A program made the position numbers and the translations under genes. Under the pieces are notes generated by a model. That model worked only from the letters and a program-made list of their open reading frames with translations, was not told the origin of the DNA and did not search any database. A stretch of DNA of 51,594 bases, from IMG/VR virus record IMGVR_UViG_3300031276_000002, positions 1 to 51,594 of that record. One strand, given 5' to 3'. This document shows positions 1 to 7,451 of the stretch, piece after piece. This DNA is from a virus. Each line of letters starts with the position of its first letter. Position 1 is the first letter of the stretch.

Positions 1-13
1 CCTTGCCGTGAAC
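1..13. repeat. 13-bp terminal direct repeat, left copy (candidate cohesive end)
   Basis: The first 13 bases are identical to 51582-51594. The stretch is GC-rich against very AT-rich flanks and lies about 90 bp upstream of the small terminase gene across the junction, where cos lies in lambda-type phages. It could be a filled-in cohesive end or only an assembly overlap. Confidence 0.6.
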
Positions 14-70
14 CGTATGGCGTAATTTATTAACAGTACCTTTTTTGTATTTAATGTAAAATATGGAATA
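14..70. other. Short AT-rich non-coding gap at the genome junction
   Basis: No coding sequence was found here. With 51495-51594 it forms the gap of roughly 170 bp upstream of the small terminase gene that would carry cos-type signals. Nothing specific is recognised beyond the GC-rich patch at 1-25. Confidence 0.4.
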
Positions 71-409
71 TTACTCTGTATACGATTCATAGTTAATTAC
101 TTTCTTTATTGCAGATGTACTTACTAAATAGTCATATGCTAAGTCTTTATATGATACTTTCTCTTCTCTATATCTTCTTCTTATTTCCTCTGCTAATTGT
201 TTATTTAACTTTCGATTATAACTATCGGAAGGACTGATGCCTAACTCATTTCTTTTCTCTTGTATCCTAATAACAGGACAGTTCATATCTCTAGCTAGTT
301 GTTGATCTGATACAACACCAAGCAATTCTATTTTATCTTCATACTTTTTCCATAGTTTACTCTTACTAATATAACATGCTCTCTTCTTCGTTTTAATCAT
401 CATCTTCAC
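71..409 (-). CDS. Putative DNA-binding protein with two HTH-like segments
   Basis: This basic 112-residue protein has two segments that read like helix-turn-helix motifs, around residues 30-58 (pattern SDQQLARDMN...RNELGI) and 83-108 (YKDLAYDYLVSTSAIKK). It is the last gene of the leftward operon before the genome junction, so in a circular or concatemeric molecule it sits directly upstream of the small terminase. A DNA-binding or packaging-associated role is inferred from the HTH pattern and position only. The family is not recognised. Confidence 0.55.
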   Translation of the reverse strand: MKMMIKTKKRACYISKSKLWKKYEDKIELLGVVSDQQLARDMNCPVIRIQEKRNELGISPSDSYNRKLNKQLAEEIRRRYREEKVSYKDLAYDYLVSTSAIKKVINYESYTE

Positions 410-428
410 CGTACTTTCTTTACAATAA

Positions 429-650
429 CTATTTCAAATCTCTTTTAGTTATATTATTAATACTTGTTTTCAAAGCGCGATAACTTACTACTTCTCTAAA
501 CAAATTTATAAAGTCTCTAGCCTTTGGCTTATCGCTTAATCTACTATCTAACAACTCTAATAGAATAGTATTAAATTCCACATCAGATAGTTTATCAACG
601 TACTCTGAACAATTAGCTAACGCTTCTTTCATTCTATTTATCTCATCCAT
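429..650 (-). CDS. Small phage protein of unknown function
   Basis: A 73-residue helical, charged protein with no recognised domain. The ATG is preceded by AGGAG at a 7-nt spacing, which supports the start. It lies in the leftward operon between two other short unknown genes. Confidence 0.55.
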   Translation of the reverse strand: MDEINRMKEALANCSEYVDKLSDVEFNTILLELLDSRLSDKPKARDFINLFREVVSYRALKTSINNITKRDLK

Positions 651-678
651 TGCCTTACTCCTTTTTTAAAAGTTTATC

Positions 679-1071
679 CTAACTACAATAACTATTTACT
701 AAATAACTATATAAGCTTGATGCATTAAAAATAGCAGCCATAATAGTATATTGTTGTTCAATATTACTTTTAGTATAATTAGCAGTTTCAAACAAATAGT
801 TAGAAATTATTTTTTCTTGTTCTATACCAGCCAATAAAGGATAAGGACAGTTATATCTTTCTATCGGTTCTGGTTCTTTAAAAATAGCATCCACTTCTTG
901 CTGAGGAATAGACTCCAGTTTTCTACCACCGCAACTAGTAAGCAAACCTCTAGCATTGTCCGCATTATAATAATCTAATCTCAATCGATCATAAGTTACT
1001 TTTTTCTGACCATGATCCCAAACCCAAACACCGCACAGTTCAATTACTTCTTCTTTCGTTGGCTTAAACAT
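679..1071 (-). CDS. Hypothetical protein, 130 aa
   Basis: The family is not recognised. The gene has a good AAGGAG site 5 nt before its ATG and sits in the tightly spaced leftward operon. The N-terminal half is rich in Tyr and Asp with two Cys (C13 and C47). The C-terminal half is predicted helical. There is no signal peptide or membrane segment. Confidence 0.55.
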   Translation of the reverse strand: MFKPTKEEVIELCGVWVWDHGQKKVTYDRLRLDYYNADNARGLLTSCGGRKLESIPQQEVDAIFKEPEPIERYNCPYPLLAGIEQEKIISNYLFETANYTKSNIEQQYTIMAAIFNASSLYSYLVNSYCS

Positions 1072-1081
1072 TTTTACTCCT

Positions 1082-1843
1082 TTACTTGTAACTTGGCATT
1101 CTATTTTGAAAAGCAGCTAACGTTGCTTTATATGTTGTTGTTACCTCAGACCTAACAGCAAATTCAAATCCCCATCGTTTTTTAATACTAGCCTTAGTCA
1201 AAAACACGTACATAAATAAATTGCTTTTATCACTAGGCAGTCCTTTATAATAACGTACAGCAATAAAAGTTTTATTTACTTTGCGACTATAAATTAAAAA
1301 AGGAGTACCAGGTAATCTCCGTCGCCTAACACGATGATGGCTAATAGTAGTAACACCATTGTATTTTCCTGTTTTTCTAAATCGTTCAAGAATAATTTTT
1401 GGCTGATACCTTTTCCTTATTTTACCACTGCTTGTTTTAAATGAAGAGTACTGTCTCTTCATTTGATTTGTTGGAGCTGCTATCCATTTATTTTGCGGTT
1501 TTCTTTTTTCACTTAGTTCGTGATCAACCATAAACTGAAGAGACTTTTTAGGATCGCTCGCTCCTCTTAAATAAACAGCTGCTTGCATATCTCCAAAACG
1601 TCGCATAGCATTAGCAGATATTTTTAATTGTGCTTCTGTTTGTGGATAGAATTTAATACCGCGCGGAATGTACTCACTATGCAAACGAAATTTATTTCTA
1701 GTAGTAACAATGGTTTTAGAATTAGCATCAGAAGCTATTTTAGAGAATGCTCTCGCAACTGTTTCTGGCCAGTCACCTTTAATATGTTTCTTTGCGCTTT
1801 TAACAAAGTTATCTAACTCAACTTTTATAACTTCATCTTGCAT
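1082..1843 (-). CDS. Hypothetical protein with possible resemblance to DUF6441-type phage proteins
   Basis: This very basic 253-residue protein has an Arg/Lys-rich middle (about residues 125-180) and a C-terminal beta-rich part. The late segment around 'VFLTKASIKKRWGF' reminds me of the C-terminus of DUF6441 and minor-tail or head-completion proteins that end in a 'vrlkKr' motif. That is recollection, not a search. It is odd among replication and small early genes because such proteins normally sit in the virion cluster. It may instead be an unrelated nucleic-acid-binding protein. Confidence 0.5.
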   Translation of the reverse strand: MQDEVIKVELDNFVKSAKKHIKGDWPETVARAFSKIASDANSKTIVTTRNKFRLHSEYIPRGIKFYPQTEAQLKISANAMRRFGDMQAAVYLRGASDPKKSLQFMVDHELSEKRKPQNKWIAAPTNQMKRQYSSFKTSSGKIRKRYQPKIILERFRKTGKYNGVTTISHHRVRRRRLPGTPFLIYSRKVNKTFIAVRYYKGLPSDKSNLFMYVFLTKASIKKRWGFEFAVRSEVTTTYKATLAAFQNRMPSYK

Positions 1844-1847
1844 TATA

Positions 1848-2192
1848 TTATCCTATTTCATTATATCGTTTCAGCTCACCTATATAACTATATATGTCTT
1901 CAAAATCATCTTCTAAATTAAACTCATAACTTCTAAGAAAATGTTTTACAGCTTTAGTTAATCGTTTAGTCCCTAGACAAAGAGGACAATCATCAACTTT
2001 TCTTTCAACACAAAAACAAGAAACAGTATCCTTTACCTTAGGACCAATAATATAATTATTTTTTTCTTTATTAGCTAATCCTCTCATTTCCTCAATCGAC
2101 TCTAAAACACGCTTAGAACCACATTCATTAATAATATTTTTTAACCACTCATGTTCACGCGTATTTTTATTTATTCCTTTTTCTTTTCTCAT
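1848..2192 (-). CDS. Small protein with CxC...CxxC putative zinc knuckle
   Basis: A 114-residue protein with a Cys cluster near residues 58-72 (CFC, then CPLC followed by LGTKRL). This resembles half of a DnaJ-type zinc ribbon or other small zinc-binding modules. The flanking regions are helical and charged. It ends 5 nt before the next gene of the operon. The function is unknown, and zinc binding is inferred from Cys spacing. Confidence 0.55.
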   Translation of the reverse strand: MRKEKGINKNTREHEWLKNIINECGSKRVLESIEEMRGLANKEKNNYIIGPKVKDTVSCFCVERKVDDCPLCLGTKRLTKAVKHFLRSYEFNLEDDFEDIYSYIGELKRYNEIG

Positions 2193-2194
2193 TT

Positions 2195-2404
2195 TTACTT
2201 CTCACAATTTTTTAAATACATAGTCATGTATGCTACTAAATTCTTATTTGCTTCAGAATGAATAGTGCACATAGATTTAAGATGCTCGTTTGAAAACAGT
2301 AAGCTAAGCCTACTCCAAAACTCACTTTGCTTTTTAAACATTCGCAACATCGTAATAGCAGAAGCTTTCTCAAAATAAGATAGTTTATTCTCTTTTATTA
2401 TCAT
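2195..2404 (-). CDS. Small hypothetical protein, 69 aa
   Basis: The family is not recognised. The protein is short, basic and probably all-helical, with scattered Met, His and Cys. It is packed between its neighbours with 1-2 nt gaps, which suggests cotranslation with the upstream nuclease gene. The ribosome site is weak (AAAGGT). Confidence 0.5.
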   Translation of the reverse strand: MIIKENKLSYFEKASAITMLRMFKKQSEFWSRLSLLFSNEHLKSMCTIHSEANKNLVAYMTMYLKNCEK

Positions 2405-2405
2405 T

Positions 2406-2834
2406 TTAAAAACCTTTCTCGTCTAAAGCTAACAATTCATTTTTAAATATTTTCAAAAACATCTCAAGAGTTATTATAGCACGACAATATCTGTTTTGCA
2501 CTACATAACTATAAGGTTTACAAGGCATCATTATAAGCCAAGGTTGTCTGCTCTGCTTATAAGCGAGCACTGGTACACGCTCACTATCACGACCTTGTCT
2601 AAATGTTTGCTGCCACCATTTATTTAATAGAAGCTTTTCTTGCGTTTTTACCTCGAACGAATAGCAATCATACATTTCCACATCACAGCAAACATCAGCG
2701 CCTCCATTTCTTGTTTGCTCAATATTTCGTGTGTAATGTATAACACCTTCTCCCAGTACTTGATTTGCTGCGCGTTGTATTATCTTTATAAAATCGCGCT
2801 CGCCTCTCTGTCCTTTGCTTCTAACGTTAACCAC
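2406..2834 (-). CDS. PD-(D/E)XK nuclease, Holliday-junction-resolvase-like
   Basis: This 142-residue protein begins with a KGQRGERDF motif (about residues 7-15), followed by NGGADV (about 43-48) and 'SFEVKTQE' (about 58-66). The order E...GAD...ExK is that of archaeal Hjc-type resolvases and related phage PD-(D/E)XK enzymes, with G43-G44-A45-D46 as the metal-binding turn and E60-K62 as the ExK pair. Such enzymes cut branched DNA formed during replication and recombination before packaging. The start is GTG, overlapping the upstream gene by 8 nt, after an AAGGGAA ribosome site. Confidence 0.75.
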   Translation of the reverse strand: MVNVRSKGQRGERDFIKIIQRAANQVLGEGVIHYTRNIEQTRNGGADVCCDVEMYDCYSFEVKTQEKLLLNKWWQQTFRQGRDSERVPVLAYKQSRQPWLIMMPCKPYSYVVQNRYCRAIITLEMFLKIFKNELLALDEKGF

Positions 2835-3147
2835 TTTTTTTCACATTCCCTTTCAAGTCTCTGCAAACTTCTTTTTTAAATGCTATAGCGTCTGAAACAC
2901 TTCGTATATTAATAAGCATATCTTTTTCTTCACAATTTGGTAGGTCCCAAAAATCGAACTTATTATTTCCAAACATAAAGTTATCCACACAATCAAGCTC
3001 TTCTCCATCGTAATAAATAGTAACAGTACAGGCTGATGAAAGATAGAATGGTATGCACGTATTATAAAGCTCTTCGTCGTTTATTAAATCAGGCGCTTCT
3101 GTTTTAATAATTATATCTAACAGCTTACAAATTAATTTATTACACAT
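2827..3147 (-). CDS. Hypothetical protein, 106 aa
   Basis: The family is not recognised. It is an acidic, mixed alpha/beta protein with several Cys. The start is well supported by AAAGGAG before the ATG. It is the first gene downstream of the AT-rich iteron region. The gene body contains a perfect DnaA-box-like 9-mer on the plus strand at 2981-2989. Confidence 0.55.
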   Translation of the reverse strand: MCNKLICKLLDIIIKTEAPDLINDEELYNTCIPFYLSSACTVTIYYDGEELDCVDNFMFGNNKFDFWDLPNCEEKDMLINIRSVSDAIAFKKEVCRDLKGNVKKSG

Positions 3148-3454
3148 TATTTTCTCCTTTAAAACACGTAGAACACATAGAGCAGGCTGTTCTATATATT
3201 GTTCTACATCTTTTTTTCAAAAAACTCAATCATTTCAAATATATATATATATATAATATATATATATATGTATATAGAACATATAGCACAGCTTTTCCTT
3301 TTCACGATTTTAGATTTGCTAGAGCGTGAAAAAGAGACCGGACTAGAAAGTTGTGCTCTTTGTTCTACATGTTGATAAGTAGTTGAAATAATTGACAAAA
3401 CGCCAAAAAGATAGAGAATCATAGAGAACAGATAGCACAAAAGTTCTACTTCTT
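3148..3454. other. AT-rich iteron-bearing gap, candidate replication origin
   Basis: This is the longest gap in the leftward operon. It holds an uninterrupted alternating A/T tract at 3238-3276. Around it lie copies of the 13-mer GAACANATAGCAC: 3171-3183 (degenerate), 3277-3289 and 3426-3438 on the plus strand, and 3353-3365 on the minus strand with one mismatch. Partial TGTTCTA half-copies occur at 3188 and 3200. An AT-rich unwinding element flanked by iterons, beside the helicase and nuclease genes, is the usual look of an origin. A repressor-binding region is the main alternative. Confidence 0.45.
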
Positions 3455-4882
3455 TCACTTTTTTTCCCTCCATTCAGTATCTTTTTCAAAGTAGATCACC
3501 CCTTGATACAGCCCTAAATCGGCATTATCTACTGTTTTTATCACCGATTCTGTCATCAAATTCTCAATTGTTTGGTCAAAAGACCGCATAAAACCAAGAC
3601 TATTTTTCGAAAAAAGTACGTTTCTATCGGCTCTTTTCTTGAGATAGCTGTACGGAATTATATGTGGATACTCTTTTAACTTCTTATTTCGAACTCCATA
3701 ATTATATTTTTTATTAAAATCCATTTTAAAGTAATCGTTAATTGCATTAATAATATACAGCTCCCTCTCGGAGTCATCGCTATTAACGTCGGTCTTTCCA
3801 AACTGCTCTGATGTGGAAACGATGCAGTGATTAACAAAATAAATTGACCAGTCTAAAATTTCTTCTGTAATAAATGGCTTCCTATAATTATCAGCAACAG
3901 CAAGTATACCGCTTATTTTAAGTACGTTTAGTGCTGCCCTTGTCCACAACTCTGCGAGCCCTTCATCATTGTCCCTTGTCTTTTTTCGTTTGTCCTGCTC
4001 GTACAATACAAATCGTTTTCGCGCTTTAGGGTCAATACCAATTCGAATGTGGGCATCCTTGTTTCCTGTTTCCGTGTTAAATATTTTAGATTCTATACTC
4101 CACGAATACATACACGCTTTATACAAATATTTTAGCAAATCTCTTGATGGTTTCGCACCATGATTAAAATTAGGAATCATAGCAAACTCATCTTTAGGTT
4201 GAGTTACTATGAGAAACCTTGACATAAATCCTTCTTTAAGATTCTCTGTTGTTAGGCTTTCGAAAACTGTTTGCGTTGTTCCCTCACCTATTATTGTTAG
4301 ATTAGGGGAATGTATAATAGCGATATTATCTTTTATAGAAGCATAGCTTTTTCCATAGAAAATCTTATTAGGCCCGCTCTTACTATACAGATCAAGGATT
4401 GCGCGTTTTAGATCTTCTTCGAATGCAGCCGCCTTTGCACTAAGCATTTTTTTAAATCTAATACCGGACTCATTGATTATACAAAAAGAGCTTGGTTTGT
4501 CCGCAGCCGCTTTTATTAGCGCAACACCGCTCGAAAAATCGCTAGCAGTTCTGTAGTTGTAAATAGCTTCCAAACCGAGTTTGTGGAGACCAGATTGTAA
4601 GCGTTCAATACCATCAGTCATTGACTCTTTGCCGGCACCAGTCTGCGCTGTAACTATTAGATACACGTTCAGGCCTGCTTGTGAGATAGAATAGGCTCGT
4701 CCAAGTGTTCCTGATATAAATCCTAAAGCGCCGACTATAGCAGCTTCACGAACCGGATAACGCGCTTGAAGCTCTATGTATTTAGATATTTCGCCAGTTA
4801 TACCTGGAGGATGTCGTATTTTGATTTTTTTATTTTCATATTTTGCCTCAAATTTTCTCGCATTAAAATGTTTTGTGCTCAT
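3455..4882 (-). CDS. DUF3987-type replicative helicase/ATPase
   Basis: This 475-residue protein has a P-loop around residues 83-92 (TAQTGAGKES) in which the usual Ser/Thr after Lys is shifted by a Glu. I recall the same departure in phage DUF3987-like helicases. A Walker-B-like stretch follows near 'SFCIINESG' (about 132-140). DUF3987 proteins are the helicase half of primase-helicase pairs in phages and plasmids and usually sit beside a small primase-polymerase, as here (6064-6939). The inferred role is DNA unwinding at the fork. No strong ribosome site was seen before the ATG. Confidence 0.75.
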   Translation of the reverse strand: MSTKHFNARKFEAKYENKKIKIRHPPGITGEISKYIELQARYPVREAAIVGALGFISGTLGRAYSISQAGLNVYLIVTAQTGAGKESMTDGIERLQSGLHKLGLEAIYNYRTASDFSSGVALIKAAADKPSSFCIINESGIRFKKMLSAKAAAFEEDLKRAILDLYSKSGPNKIFYGKSYASIKDNIAIIHSPNLTIIGEGTTQTVFESLTTENLKEGFMSRFLIVTQPKDEFAMIPNFNHGAKPSRDLLKYLYKACMYSWSIESKIFNTETGNKDAHIRIGIDPKARKRFVLYEQDKRKKTRDNDEGLAELWTRAALNVLKISGILAVADNYRKPFITEEILDWSIYFVNHCIVSTSEQFGKTDVNSDDSERELYIINAINDYFKMDFNKKYNYGVRNKKLKEYPHIIPYSYLKKRADRNVLFSKNSLGFMRSFDQTIENLMTESVIKTVDNADLGLYQGVIYFEKDTEWREKK

Positions 4883-4909
4883 ATCTATTTAATTAAACTT
4901 TTATTTATC

Positions 4910-5293
4910 TCAGTCATTATTGTCTAGGTAGGCATCAATATACGCAATAACTTTTTCTCGTGCTAATGGAGTTAAGCCATCAAATTGGCTTAATGAAATA
5001 GAGTTGCTTGAAATTGCATTTATTAGCACTTCATACGTTAATTCCCAAATTTGGCCGTAGTACCATCCATCACAGAAAAAAACCGACCTAACTGATAAGC
5101 AATCACTACACGTTTTGAAAATATTTGAATCACCCTCCCATACGCCAAATACATATTCATATTGCTCACCAATACGTATTTCACGTCCACACTCTAAGCA
5201 TCTGTGGCTCTTACTAGCAACAACAATTTTTTCTTTAATAAATTCACAACGCGCCCAACGATCCACATATGCACAAACGCATGAACCACTCAT
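4910..5293 (-). CDS. Zinc-ribbon-like hypothetical protein
   Basis: A 127-residue protein with a CxxC pair at about residues 32-35 (HRCLECGREI), a second pair about 26 residues later (TCSDC) and more Cys near the N-terminus and after the second pair. This is consistent with a structural zinc site. The body is aromatic-rich (GVWEGD, DGWYYGQIW). Similar zinc-ribbon proteins are common next to phage replication genes, but their function is unknown. The AAGGAG site is only about 2 nt from the ATG, which is unusually close. Confidence 0.6.
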   Translation of the reverse strand: MSGSCVCAYVDRWARCEFIKEKIVVASKSHRCLECGREIRIGEQYEYVFGVWEGDSNIFKTCSDCLSVRSVFFCDGWYYGQIWELTYEVLINAISSNSISLSQFDGLTPLAREKVIAYIDAYLDNND

Positions 5294-5294
5294 C

Positions 5295-5585
5295 TCATTC
5301 TCCTTGTTTTACCTCTGTGAGGGTTTCGCGCCAGTTTGCTACTCTTGCAAGATGATGAGTGCTCCAATGAACTTCTATAGCTTGAGGATACTTTCTATCA
5401 GATTCGTTACCAATATTATATGATACTACTCCATTCTTATCTACTGCAACGTGAGTAGTACCTTCTGGCACTTCAACCTCAATCATTATTTTTACTGTTT
5501 TCATCTCCATTTTATTATCTCCTTTCACTATCCAGTTTTGTTCTTGCTCATCCAAATAATCATAATAATCATTATACAATTTCAT
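5295..5585 (-). CDS. Small tandem-family protein, copy 1 (two possible starts)
   Basis: This is the third transcribed member of a three-gene family with 5582-5800 and 5816-6067. The shared core is a beta-rich stretch, EVEVPEGTTHVAVDKNGVV, followed by a C-terminal NWRETL. The ATG at 5585 overlaps the upstream stop as ATGA and follows AAGGAG, giving 96 aa. A second in-frame ATG at 5510, also with a strong AAGGAG 8 nt before it, would give 71 aa and matches the length of the other copies. Both products may be made. The function is unknown. Confidence 0.6.
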   Translation of the reverse strand: MKLYNDYYDYLDEQEQNWIVKGDNKMEMKTVKIMIEVEVPEGTTHVAVDKNGVVSYNIGNESDRKYPQAIEVHWSTHHLARVANWRETLTEVKQGE

Positions 5586-5800
5586 TCTTTCTCCTTTTTT
5601 ATTTTTATTAGCATATCTTGCCAATTTTTTACTTTTCCACACATAATAAAACGAGCCTCATTATCTTCATCCCAAAAACCAAGCGAATCACCTCTGGAAG
5701 GAAATCCAATAAACTGCGCTATATCTCCATGCTTATTAATAGCAACATAATCCGCTTTATCATGTACTTCTATTTCTATTTCTACTTTTATTGTTTTCAT
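5582..5800 (-). CDS. Small tandem-family protein, copy 2
   Basis: A 72-residue paralogue of its two neighbours. It shares the start MKTIKVEIEIEV, the core YVAINKHGDI and the tail NWQDML. It is predicted as a small beta-sheet protein with a final helix. The stop overlaps the next gene's ATG by ATGA, so translation is likely coupled. It lies between the primase-polymerase and helicase genes. The function is unknown. Confidence 0.6.
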   Translation of the reverse strand: MKTIKVEIEIEVHDKADYVAINKHGDIAQFIGFPSRGDSLGFWDEDNEARFIMCGKVKNWQDMLIKIKKEKE

Positions 5801-5815
5801 TTTAAAGTCTCCTTT

Positions 5816-6067
5816 TTAATTTATCTTACAACATGTTTTTTCCCAGTGTTTTATACCTCCATTACCACAGTCATAACTGTGTGCCTTTACGACAGATACT
5901 TTATAGTTACTTTTATTAACATTGTTTAGTTTAACAAAATGTTCCATGTCCGTATGTGGAAAAATAGGCTCAGTAGACCAAAATACAGAACCATTTTTAT
6001 TTATACCAACGTAATTAGCTTCTTCTGGAACAATTACATTTATTTCCATTTTAATAACTTTGTTCAT
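5816..6067 (-). CDS. Small tandem-family protein, copy 3 (most diverged)
   Basis: This 83-residue paralogue carries the family core (INVIVPEEANYVGINKNGSV) plus an insertion and a Cys-containing tail (HWEKTCCKIN). Its ATG overlaps the primase-polymerase stop as ATGA, so the two are translationally coupled. That coupling and the triplication suggest an accessory role at the replication fork, but this is inference. No catalytic residues are apparent. Confidence 0.6.
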   Translation of the reverse strand: MNKVIKMEINVIVPEEANYVGINKNGSVFWSTEPIFPHTDMEHFVKLNNVNKSNYKVSVVKAHSYDCGNGGIKHWEKTCCKIN

Positions 6068-6939
6068 CTTAAAATCTCCTTGGTTTCAATTGTTTTTTTT
6101 AAAAGTTTCTTTTTCAAAAGTTTCTTTTTCACTTTATTGTTAAATCTGTATATATTTATTAATGGTATTTCTGTTGAACGCATACGATTTATTGTGTAAT
6201 CAATGTATGATTGCCTATGTGCTTTATCGCGTTTTCCTAGTGCTGACATGTGAAATAAGCGAACAACTTGCTCGTCATTTTTTGAATAAAAACCAAGTAT
6301 ACTGCAAAGAGCTAAATCAGCTTCTGATTGACTTTGGTAATAAGCTTCCCAGTTTCCTGTCCACAATATTTCAAATTTATTGCTATCAAAAGCATTGCGT
6401 GCTTTTCGAAGCAATTCAGTGTCCGATTCTTTTTCAGGTTGAGATGCTATCTGCCTCGCTTTTCTATGTTGTTTAACTTCAGAGCAAAGCGTATTTATAA
6501 AGTGTTGTCTGTATTTTATTTTTGTTCTATCAGCAATGCAGTTTCCTGTTAATAATAGATATCTATTATGTGCACGCATTTCCACATTGTCTTGTGCAAA
6601 ATTTATTGCTTTTTTTGCTCTAACAATTATATGTACGCCTCGACCACTAAGGCTAGTCTCAGTATAGCTATTCGCGTTTGCTACTATTCGTTTAAAACGC
6701 TGCTTTTGTTCCTCTGTGGCTGGTTTATCTTCGTGGTCATCTAAATCTATTCCTACAAAAGGATCGTTTTTTGTAAAGACAAAACCAATATGTGGAAACC
6801 CTGCTTCAACAATCTCTTTGTAAGTGCTGTAGGTAAGGGGATCATCCAATAGAGCGTTGCTTCCATTTGGATGTAGCGGAACTTTATCTTCGGTAGTCCC
6901 TATCCATTGTGGATACGCTTTTAGCTCATTCGGAATCAT
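6064..6939 (-). CDS. NrS-1-like primase-polymerase
   Basis: This 291-residue protein matches the N-terminal archaeo-eukaryotic primase-polymerase module of phage NrS-1 type enzymes. It has the catalytic D65-x-D67 in 'VGIDLDDH' and the SGRGVH motif (S98 to H103). Family members make primers, and often DNA, de novo from a specific template sequence. The protein is truncated relative to NrS-1 polymerase, lacking its large helicase part, which here is the separate DUF3987 gene. The last 23 codons are Lys/Leu-rich and contain a 15-bp tandem duplication (about 6099-6130). The start has GAGGA 4 nt upstream. Confidence 0.82.
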   Translation of the reverse strand: MIPNELKAYPQWIGTTEDKVPLHPNGSNALLDDPLTYSTYKEIVEAGFPHIGFVFTKNDPFVGIDLDDHEDKPATEEQKQRFKRIVANANSYTETSLSGRGVHIIVRAKKAINFAQDNVEMRAHNRYLLLTGNCIADRTKIKYRQHFINTLCSEVKQHRKARQIASQPEKESDTELLRKARNAFDSNKFEILWTGNWEAYYQSQSEADLALCSILGFYSKNDEQVVRLFHMSALGKRDKAHRQSYIDYTINRMRSTEIPLINIYRFNNKVKKKLLKKKLLKKTIETKEILR

Positions 6940-7137
6940 TTAATCCTCATTATCTAAAACAATAATAGTTCTGTTAGGTCTAATAGCAATTACCTTATTG
7001 TTTATATAATCCTCATGATAGATTATCCCGCACGCAGGACATTGCCATACATTATAATTATTATTTGAGCCATGCCAGTCAGTAATAAAATCCAATGTCG
7101 ATGATTTACAACTGTAGCAATTATTAACGTTAAGCAT
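6940..7137 (-). CDS. Small zinc-finger protein
   Basis: This 65-residue protein has two CxxC knuckles, CYSC at residues 7-10 and CPAC at about 33-36, in the pattern of a single zinc ribbon. It overlaps the end of the upstream Cro-like gene by 8 nt and the primase-polymerase gene follows at once, so it may be a zinc-ribbon accessory of the primase (inference). No other domain is seen. Confidence 0.6.
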   Translation of the reverse strand: MLNVNNCYSCKSSTLDFITDWHGSNNNYNVWQCPACGIIYHEDYINNKVIAIRPNRTIIVLDNED

Positions 7138-7348
7138 TATTTTTCTCCTCGATATTTGTTACCAAAAAATTATAAAGTGTTTCTATTTTAGTTATTCCAG
7201 GATCATCAATCTTTTTGTACTTGAGAGCTTGTAGCCAATGGTAGCTCAGCCCCGTACATTGTGCAATATTTTGCAACGTATCTTTACTGTTATTAAGTAA
7301 ATAAATCGTCTGATTAAGTAGTGTTTCCGGGCTTTTTTTAACAGTCAA
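7130..7348 (-). CDS. Cro/CI-like HTH regulator (TTG start)
   Basis: A 72-residue protein with a helix-turn-helix pattern in which residues 27-45 (LQNIAQCTGLSYHWLQAL) read as the motif. The size fits a Cro-type repressor. The reading frame is open far upstream, but the start is best placed at the TTG at 7348, which has AAAGGA 7 nt upstream and lies just downstream of the leftward promoter. Longer versions would run through both promoters and into 7452-7579. As first gene of the leftward operon, beside palindromic operators, it probably controls the divergent promoters. Confidence 0.7.
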   Translation of the reverse strand: MTVKKSPETLLNQTIYLLNNSKDTLQNIAQCTGLSYHWLQALKYKKIDDPGITKIETLYNFLVTNIEEKNNA

Positions 7349-7376
7349 TATTTTTTCCTTTCTAGGTTTTTTTCGC

Positions 7377-7405
7377 TTGCACACGTAATATATTACGCGT
7401 AATAT
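7377..7405 (+). promoter_or_regulatory. Rightward early promoter
   Basis: The -35 box TTGCAC (7377-7382) is followed after 17 bp by the -10 box TAATAT (7400-7405). It points toward the gene at 7452, which has AAGGAG just before its ATG. The spacer is filled by overlapping palindromes. Confidence 0.65.
7384..7405. promoter_or_regulatory. Overlapping operator palindromes
   Basis: Two perfect palindromes overlap: CGTAATATATTACG at 7384-7397 and ATATTACGCGTAATAT at 7390-7405. They cover the spacers and -10 boxes of both divergent promoters and are the best candidate binding sites for the Cro-like protein encoded just downstream. Confidence 0.6.
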
Positions 7406-7418
7406 CTTAGGAGCGCAA
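7390..7418 (-). promoter_or_regulatory. Leftward early promoter
   Basis: On the minus strand TTGCGC (7418-7413) is followed after 17 bp by TAATAT (7395-7390), heading into the Cro-like gene. It is interleaved with the rightward promoter. Its -35 element is also one arm of the inverted repeat GCGCAA/TTGCGC at 7413-7432. Confidence 0.65.
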
Positions 7419-7451
7419 CAAAAAGTTTGCGCAAAAAAACAAGGAGAAAAA

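Noticed and set aside
3204-3473. Open frame of 89 codons with IYIYIY repeat
   Set aside because: It lies in the AT tract and iteron region, overlaps the helicase end, and its repeat part is a translation of the alternating A/T sequence. It is more likely non-coding.
6099-6130. 15-bp tandem duplication at the PrimPol end
   Set aside because: It is real but short and in-frame (Lys/Leu codons). It looks like slippage at the C-terminus with no evident function.
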